From NCBI GenBank assembly GCA_964422155.1, contig CAYQZZ010000006.1, forward strand, positions 1 to 57,868: 57,868 bases of DNA. The letters run 5' to 3'. Position 1 is the stretch's first letter, and each line of letters starts with the position of its first letter. The translations under genes were made by a program, and so were the position numbers. Below, one piece after another: positions 52,916-57,868 of this stretch. Source of the stretch: JBGPRB01 sp964422155. Lineage in GTDB: Bacteria > Chloroflexota > Dehalococcoidia > Dehalococcoidales > RBG-16-60-22. The notes beneath the pieces are model-generated. The model was not told where the DNA came from. It ran no database searches and saw nothing but the letters and a program-made list of their open reading frames with translations.

Positions 52916-54010
52916 TTAGCCTCCCGCTTTCCCGGCGATTATATCTCCCATCTGTTTCGTCCCCACCCTTGTTTTGCCTTCACTCATTATATCATAGGTA
53001 CGATAGCCTTCATTCAATACACCTTCTACGGCTGCTTCGACCGCCTGCGCCTCTTTCTCCAGGGCAAAGGAGTAACGCAGCATCATGGCGACACTGAGAA
53101 TACTGGCAATCGGGTTAACCATATTAAGTCCAGCGCGGCGCGGCGCGCTGCCGTGAATCGGCTCATAAAGGCCGAATATCCTGATACCTGCCTGCGGTAC
53201 TCCGGCCAGACTTGCCGAAGGCAGCATGCCCATTGAACCGGCCAGCATCGAGGCTTCGTCGGTAAGGATATCCCCGAAGGTATTTTCCGTGACCAGGACA
53301 TCCAGATATTTGGGATTCTGAATGAGCCTCATGGAGCAGGCATCCACGAGCATATGCTCCAGCGTCACGTCCGGGTAGTCGTTCGCCACCTCTATGGCCA
53401 CCTGCCGCCAGAGTCGGGACGACTCCAGCACATTGGCTTTATCCACCGAGATGAGCTTTTTCTGACGACGCCGCGCCAGCTCGAAGCCTACCCGCACGAT
53501 GCGTGCAATTTCCTGTTCCGAGTACGCCATGGAGTCGACGGCTCTCCGTCCTTTCGATGTCTGCCACCGCCGCTTGGGTCGACCGAAATAGAGACCTCCG
53601 GTAAGCTCGCGGACAAAGATAAAATCCACTCCCTTTATCACCTCCGGCTTGAGGTTGGTTGAGTCGACCAGCACCGGAAAGACCTTTACCGGACGCAGGT
53701 TAGCGAATAGTCCCAGTCCTTTGCGCAGTTCCAGCAGGCCATCCTCGGGGCGGACTTTCGCCAGGGGGTCGTCCCACTTGGGGCCGCCCACCGCGCCCAA
53801 TAATACGGCATCAGCCTTTTTACATAGCTTTAAAGTATCCTTAGATACAGCCACGCCCTCTGCATCTATAGCCGAGCCGCCCACCAGCCGGTTGTTCAGG
53901 TTAAAACTATGCCCGTATCTCTTGCCGACAGCCCTCAATACTTTGACAGCTTCATCGATAACTTCCGGGCCGACGCCATCACCGGGTAAAACTATCAGGT
54001 TAAAGTTCAC
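52916..54010 (-). CDS. leuB: 3-isopropylmalate dehydrogenase
   Basis: The 364-residue protein carries IVLPGDGVGPEVIDEAVKVL, LGAVGGPKWDDPLAKVRPED, FVRELTGGLYFGRPKRRW and LVTENTFGDILTDEASMLAG. It oxidises and decarboxylates 3-isopropylmalate in leucine synthesis, and also works on citramalate-derived malate esters. It starts with GTG after GGAGGACTTAAC. Confidence 0.96.
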   Translation of the reverse strand: MNFNLIVLPGDGVGPEVIDEAVKVLRAVGKRYGHSFNLNNRLVGGSAIDAEGVAVSKDTLKLCKKADAVLLGAVGGPKWDDPLAKVRPEDGLLELRKGLGLFANLRPVKVFPVLVDSTNLKPEVIKGVDFIFVRELTGGLYFGRPKRRWQTSKGRRAVDSMAYSEQEIARIVRVGFELARRRQKKLISVDKANVLESSRLWRQVAIEVANDYPDVTLEHMLVDACSMRLIQNPKYLDVLVTENTFGDILTDEASMLAGSMGMLPSASLAGVPQAGIRIFGLYEPIHGSAPRRAGLNMVNPIASILSVAMMLRYSFALEKEAQAVEAAVEGVLNEGYRTYDIMSEGKTRVGTKQMGDIIAGKAGG

Positions 54011-54120
54011 GTTAAGTCCTCCATCAGGTTGTCATTGCGAGTCCTTCCGCTGAAGGACGCGGCAATCTCGATTTCGGTTTCACGATTGCTTCCGCAATGA
54101 CATCTTATTTTAATTATATT

Positions 54121-54624
54121 CTAAGCTTTCGCGTTAGCCAGTCTCTTTTTCGTATATTCGATAAGGCCGCCGTCCGAAATAAGCTCGGCCATGAAGTCGG
54201 GATATGGTTTGGCAGTAAACGTCATGCCCCTGGTCAGGTTCTTTATCTTTCCTCGGGAGAGGTCGACTTCCAGAATGTCGCCGGACTCGGTCTTTACCAC
54301 GGCTTCTGCGCATTCAAGAACGGGCAGGCCGATATTGATGGCGTTGCGGAAGAAGATGCGGGCGAAGCTTTTGGCGATGACGCAGGATAAACCCGCCGCC
54401 TTGATAGCCAGGGGGGCATGTTCTCTGGAGGAGCCGCAGCCGAAGTTGGTCGTGGCCATGATGATATCACCCGGCTCAAGCCTGTTCAGAAAGTCCGCAT
54501 CGATATCCTCCATACAGTGCTTCGCCAGCTCATCGGGGTCAGACACATTAAGGTAGCGAGCGGGGATGATAACGTCCGTATTGACATCAGCGCCGTATTT
54601 ATGGACTTTACCTTTGAGTTTCAA
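54121..54624 (-). CDS. leuD: 3-isopropylmalate dehydratase, small subunit
   Basis: The 167-residue protein contains KYGADVNTDVIIPARYLN and NFGCGSSREHAPLAIKAAG, the small-subunit signature. It works with LeuC as the isopropylmalate isomerase. The TTG at 54,624 follows AGGAGGTCATTAC and overlaps the stop of the gene at 54,621, so translation is coupled. Confidence 0.94.
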   Translation of the reverse strand: MKLKGKVHKYGADVNTDVIIPARYLNVSDPDELAKHCMEDIDADFLNRLEPGDIIMATTNFGCGSSREHAPLAIKAAGLSCVIAKSFARIFFRNAINIGLPVLECAEAVVKTESGDILEVDLSRGKIKNLTRGMTFTAKPYPDFMAELISDGGLIEYTKKRLANAKA

Positions 54625-55181
54625 GTAATGACCTCCTTGGTTAGCTTTGCTGTCATGATAATTACATTATCTTCCCAGCCTTTATCGGCAAGTTCTTTTA
54701 TCTTATCTTTAATCTGCTTGGGTGAAAATAATATCCATTTTCTCTTTGGGTTATCAAAATATTTTTTAATATTATCCTCGTCCCACTGTGTATTTATATG
54801 ACCTGCGGCTAATGCATAATTTATTTTAGTTTTATCGTTTATAAGTCCCTGCTCCAAATATTCTTCAATTAAGCGTCCCGTTATGATTTTTCTAAATTGA
54901 TTATGATTGAATAATTTGTATCTCTCCCCATCTTTTTTATCTTTCCCAGAAACCGCCTCAAAATGAACGCCATAAGAATCAAGTAGAGATTTAACTTCAA
55001 CCAATAATAACTCATTTTTCTTCAAATTAAATGCTACTATATCTATCTCAGGAGTAGGTAGAGATGGCTTACTTAACTTTCGTTTGTCTTCCTTTGTAAT
55101 TCTATGAACTTTAACTGATTGCCTAACCCAATAGCCCTCTTCTTCAAGATACAACTTAACAATATCTTCAAAAGCATTCAT
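54621..55181 (-). CDS. Hypothetical PD-(D/E)xK-like nuclease-type protein
   Basis: The 186-residue protein has a region PEIDIVAFNLKKNELLLVEV with Asp and Glu-x-Lys spaced as in the PD-(D/E)xK nuclease fold, flanked by a helix (FEDIVKLYLEEEGYWVRQS). This suggests a DNA-binding or restriction-like role, but no family is certain. Its low G+C and Lys-rich composition differ from the leu genes around it. It is sandwiched between the MGMT-like gene (3-base gap) and leuD (4-base overlap). Confidence 0.55.
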   Translation of the reverse strand: MNAFEDIVKLYLEEEGYWVRQSVKVHRITKEDKRKLSKPSLPTPEIDIVAFNLKKNELLLVEVKSLLDSYGVHFEAVSGKDKKDGERYKLFNHNQFRKIITGRLIEEYLEQGLINDKTKINYALAAGHINTQWDEDNIKKYFDNPKRKWILFSPKQIKDKIKELADKGWEDNVIIMTAKLTKEVIT

Positions 55182-55184
55182 TTC

Positions 55185-55673
55185 CTATACCCACACCAGC
55201 TTTTTCTCCCAGTCCTGTACCCGCCTGGGTTTGCCGGCTTTATCTGTTTCGATGGTGTGGCCTTCGGATTTAAGCCTGCCTGATTGGGCTAAAACGCCGC
55301 CGGGGTACTTTTCGTTGAGCTCTCCCTTGCCCTTAAGAGTCCGCCAGTACGGGGTGATATTTTTCTTGCCTTCTGCAACGTCTTCCTCAGCTGCACGAGC
55401 CGCAATCCCGACAAAGATGCCGGTAGTGATGGGTCAGCCGAAAGAGGCATGGTACTTCTTCGCCATCACCTCCCGTATCTGGTTAATGGTGATAAGCTTA
55501 CCTTTCGGGACTCTCTTCATGACCCTGTCCACCTCTAAAGGCGACGGGATAACGCAGGTGCCCTCTCCCCACTTTTTGCTCATCTTCTCATTGACTTCAA
55601 CGACTCTGGGTAGATTCTGCCTTTGAGCCGTCGAGCCTAATTTCTCCCGCCAGGTTTCACGCTTTTTTAGCAT
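55185..55673 (-). CDS. MGMT-like DNA-binding protein with an in-frame UGA at the expected Cys position (selenoprotein candidate)
   Basis: The frame from 55,673 to 55,185 has 162 codons, of which codon 80 (55,434-55,436) is TGA. The first part reads KGKLITINQIREVMAKKYHA then SFG. After the TGA the frame continues PITTGIFVGIAARAAEEDVA and ITPYWRTLKGKGEL to a normal stop. From recall of the family, the residue before PITTGIF is Cys, so the UGA sits exactly where a reactive Cys would be. The downstream part is intact, and its natural end lies 3 bases before the next start codon. Read as Sec, the protein is full length; read as stop, it is a point-mutated pseudogene. A hairpin CCGGC-AUCUUU-GUCGG lies 10 bases after the UGA, but its loop lacks the usual G. 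Confidence 0.7.
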
Positions 55674-55821
55674 TTAACCTCACCCCCTACAGTTAAAGTA
55701 GCAAGTAAAAAGTGTCAAATAACAAGCCCGCGCCCGACCGAGATTCTTCGCTGCGCTCAGAATGACAATCAGAACGGCGGGAATTAACTACTTTAAAAAA
55801 CATCTTAGGCTTCCTGTAAAA

Positions 55822-56337
55822 TCAATATATAAGTTCCTTACCGTGGATGAGGATACCCGACTTCCATTTTCTTTCAGATGTCGGAGAAAGGTCCTGAAAC
55901 AGGTCGATATGGCCTATCATATCGAACCCCAAACGCACGTAGAGAGAAATCGCTCTTATGTTCCGCGCTACAGGGCGAATCCGTAAAAATCGAACGCCCC
56001 GCTTTTTAGCTTCACTGACGACGTGCTCGACCAGTTTTGTGCCGATTCCCCCACTACGTAAAGCTGCGGTAACGACTACGGGTTCAATTTCCCCTCCTTC
56101 TGACATCTCATGAGTTGACATCAGACCGGCCAGTCCGACCACCTTGACTCCCCTCTCTGCTACATAAGTACAACAACGGTCAACTCGTCCAATGTATTCA
56201 TCAAAGCCTTTACCAGGGTCATTACCCGCAATTGACGGGTCTTGATATATATCCGCGTGGTTCTGTGCCATTTCTCCCCATAAAGACCGGCAGACTTGAT
56301 AGTCGGTATCCCTGTATTCACGTATGATGACTTCCAT
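55822..56337 (-). CDS. GNAT-family N-acetyltransferase
   Basis: The 171-residue protein has the GNAT core: VVGLAGLMSTHEMSEGGEIE, VVVTAALRSGGIGTKLVEHV (acetyl-CoA loop, here R-S-G-G-I-G) and ISLYVRLGFDMIGHID. Its ATG directly follows the leuC stop (TAA then ATG), so it is co-translated with leuC. The acceptor is unknown; it may act on a small amine or a protein N-terminus. Confidence 0.88.
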   Translation of the reverse strand: MEVIIREYRDTDYQVCRSLWGEMAQNHADIYQDPSIAGNDPGKGFDEYIGRVDRCCTYVAERGVKVVGLAGLMSTHEMSEGGEIEPVVVTAALRSGGIGTKLVEHVVSEAKKRGVRFLRIRPVARNIRAISLYVRLGFDMIGHIDLFQDLSPTSERKWKSGILIHGKELIY

Positions 56338-57594
56338 TTACTTCATAACCTCATCCGGGCTGGCAATCCTGCCGGCCACAGCGCTGGCGGCGGCCACCGC
56401 CGGATTTGCCAGGTACACTTCCGACTTTGTGCTGCCCATCCTGCCGACAAAGTTGCGGTTGGTCGTGGAGACGCAACGCTCACCGGCGGCCAAAACGCCC
56501 ATGTGCCCGCCGAGGCATGGCCCGCAGGTCGGCGTGCTGACCGCGGCACCAGCCTTGATAAATGTCTCTATCAGTCCCTCCGCCAGAGCATCGAGGTATA
56601 CCTGCTGCGTACCGGGAATGATAATGCAACGCAAACCGGGATGGACTTTCTTCCTTTTCAATATATGGGCGGCCAGCCGCATGTCCTCGATGCGTCCGTT
56701 GGTGCAGCTGCCGATTACAGCCTGGTCGATTTTTATATCCCCTACCTCGCTGACCGGCCTGGCATTGGCCGGCGAATGCGGAAGAGAGACCTGCGGCTCA
56801 ATATCGGAGACATCGTATTCAATCACACGGTTGTATCGGGTATCGATATCCGGCTCATAGACCAGATAAGAACGTTTCGCCCTAGACTTTATGTAAAGTT
56901 GAGTCTTATTATCCACGTGGAAAAGGCCGGCCTTGCCGCCGGCTTCGATAGCCATGTTAGCCATGGTAAAGCGTCCGTCCATGGATAGGGCCTCTATAGC
57001 CTCGCCGGTGAACTCCATCGCCGAATACAAAGCGCCATCGACGCCGATATTACCAATGGTATAAAGGATGAGGTCTTTGCCCCCCACCCATTTCCCCAGC
57101 GTACCGTGATAGACAAACCTGATGGTCGGCGGCACCTTCATCCAGATATCGCCGGTGGCCATGGCGGCGGCAACATCCGTCGACCCCATGCCGGTGGCAA
57201 AGGCTCCGATGGCCCCGTAAGTGCAGGTATGGGAATCAGCCCCGATGACCACGTCCCCGGGAAGCACCAAGCCCTGCTCCGGCAAGAGGACGTGCTCGAT
57301 GCCCATCTGCCCTACTTCAAAGTATTGTATCCCCTGCTCATGGCAGAAATCCCTCATCAATTTGGCCTGCTCCGCCGAGAGTATGTCTTTATTCGGTACG
57401 AAATGGTCAGGCACCATGACGATTTTGGACGGGTCAAAGACTCCAGCCACTCCCAGGCGCCGGAACTCCCTGATGGCGATGGGGGCTGTGATGTCATTGG
57501 AAACAATCATATCCACCCGTACGTTGATAAATTCGCCGGGGCTGACCTCTTTTTTATCGGCATGAGCCGCCAGTATTTTTTCGGCTAAGTTCAA
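56338..57594 (-). CDS. leuC: 3-isopropylmalate dehydratase, large subunit
   Basis: The 418-residue protein matches the shorter archaeal/HACN-type LeuC: VRVDMIVSNDITAPIAIREF, VIGADSHTCTYGAIGAFATG, IGSCTNGRIEDMRLAAHILK and TPTCGPCLGGHMGVLAAGE, giving the three Fe-S Cys. It pairs with LeuD (54,121). The TTG start follows AAAGGAGATACA. Confidence 0.95.
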   Translation of the reverse strand: MNLAEKILAAHADKKEVSPGEFINVRVDMIVSNDITAPIAIREFRRLGVAGVFDPSKIVMVPDHFVPNKDILSAEQAKLMRDFCHEQGIQYFEVGQMGIEHVLLPEQGLVLPGDVVIGADSHTCTYGAIGAFATGMGSTDVAAAMATGDIWMKVPPTIRFVYHGTLGKWVGGKDLILYTIGNIGVDGALYSAMEFTGEAIEALSMDGRFTMANMAIEAGGKAGLFHVDNKTQLYIKSRAKRSYLVYEPDIDTRYNRVIEYDVSDIEPQVSLPHSPANARPVSEVGDIKIDQAVIGSCTNGRIEDMRLAAHILKRKKVHPGLRCIIIPGTQQVYLDALAEGLIETFIKAGAAVSTPTCGPCLGGHMGVLAAGERCVSTTNRNFVGRMGSTKSEVYLANPAVAAASAVAGRIASPDEVMK

Positions 57595-57718
57595 TGTATC
57601 TCCTTTGATGATATAATACTACAGTTTGCTTTTATTATTCACCAGTCTGAGCTTATTATTGTCATCCTGAGCGAAGCGAAGGATCCGTTTTCCCATTATA
57701 AGGTGCCGGATTCTTCGT

Positions 57719-57736
57719 CATCCCGACATATCGGGA
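57719..57736. repeat. Palindrome in the leuA-leuC spacer
   Basis: ATCCCGA-CATA-TCGGGAT is a perfect seven-pair palindrome. The spacer (57,595-57,758) also holds a TCATCCTGAGCGAAGCGAAGG repeat, similar to sequences at 47,362 and 55,741, and no gene. Confidence 0.6.
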
Positions 57737-57758
57737 TTCCTCAGAATGACAGCAGGAA

Positions 57759-57868
57759 TTACGTTTTCGCCGAGGATTTCTTCGCTGCAAGTAAGCGATT
57801 CAGGGCATTGATGTAGGCCTTGGCGCTGGACACGATAATATCGGTATCAGCGCCGCGTCCCGTATAGG
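57759..57868 (-). CDS. leuA: 2-isopropylmalate synthase, C-terminal end (cut by the window edge)
   Basis: The visible 35 codons read YTGRGADTDIIVSSAKAYIN and then ALNRLLAAKKSSAKT before a TAA at 57,759. This is the typical end of LeuA's regulatory domain. The rest lies beyond the window. It starts the leu operon: leuA-leuC-GNAT, then the MGMT-like, nuclease-like, leuD, leuB and cimA genes. Confidence 0.88.
   Translation of the reverse strand, partial: YTGRGADTDIIVSSAKAYINALNRLLAAKKSSAKT

Overview
The window looks like a chromosomal segment of an anaerobic bacterium of the phylum Chloroflexota, most likely class Dehalococcoidia. This is an inference from the mix of genes: ftsA/ftsZ beside small lineage-type hypotheticals, a leu operon with cimA, menaquinone genes, an archaeal-like ThyA, alanine-rich coiled-coil proteins and dispersed short palindromes. 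No rRNA gene is present to settle it.

Region 1 (about 1-27,300) is an accessory island. It is bracketed by two inverted copies of a gene for a multi-span membrane protein (47-814, + strand; 25,670-26,437, - strand). Its minus-strand left half is a natural-product and surface-modification operon: Sfp-type phosphopantetheinyl transferase, an NRPS (C-A-T, predicted to load serine), a one-module PKS (KS-AT-ACP-TE), a polysaccharide-deacetylase-like protein, a GNAT-FemAB fusion and a TylF-type methyltransferase. The methyltransferase gene is split by IS remnants carrying a phosphoribosyltransferase-HAD gene. A complete IS3-family element (14,921-16,225) with 3-bp target duplications follows. The plus-strand right half starts with a compact RiPP-type cassette: an HPr-kinase-like P-loop protein (frameshifted), a PqqD-like carrier, a radical SAM/SPASM enzyme and a 58-residue candidate precursor peptide. 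Then come sugar-nucleotide and cell-surface genes: galU, a UDP-HexNAc 4-epimerase, a second FemAB-like transferase, a NodB-type deacetylase and a nucleotide-sugar dehydrogenase. The right edge is a scar: a histidine-kinase 3' remnant joined to a 5' fragment of uppP, then a strong promoter facing the 3' half of a tRNA-Arg.

Region 2 (27,200-37,990) is core chromosome: an MFS-type membrane protein whose start codon appears to be lost and whose 3' end runs into the tRNA remnant, a cold-shock protein, a winged-helix-like protein, ftsZ, ftsA, a DUF5343-like protein, a DUF502 membrane protein, a universal stress protein, a TerC-family protein, rlmN and a small HTH regulator.

Region 3 (37,990-44,690) holds three tandem coiled-coil proteins that share an N-terminal motif (one is 666 aa, alanine-rich and membrane-anchored), two cupin-like paralogues, and the menaquinone genes menA and ubiE/menG, separated by structured intergenic DNA.

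Region 4 (44,690-57,868, mostly minus strand) carries a HemN-like radical SAM protein, a lipoprotein with an HEWLH zinc motif, a sirtuin, a ThyA-like protein, hypotheticals, and the branched-chain amino acid operon leuA-leuC-GNAT...MGMT-like-nuclease-like-leuD-leuB-cimA. The MGMT-like gene has an in-frame UGA exactly where the family is expected to have a conserved cysteine, so it is a selenoprotein candidate.

The observations most worth following are the RiPP-type cassette, the UGA at the expected cysteine position, the small Ser-malonyl NRPS-PKS system, and the signs of repeated rearrangement at the island edges.
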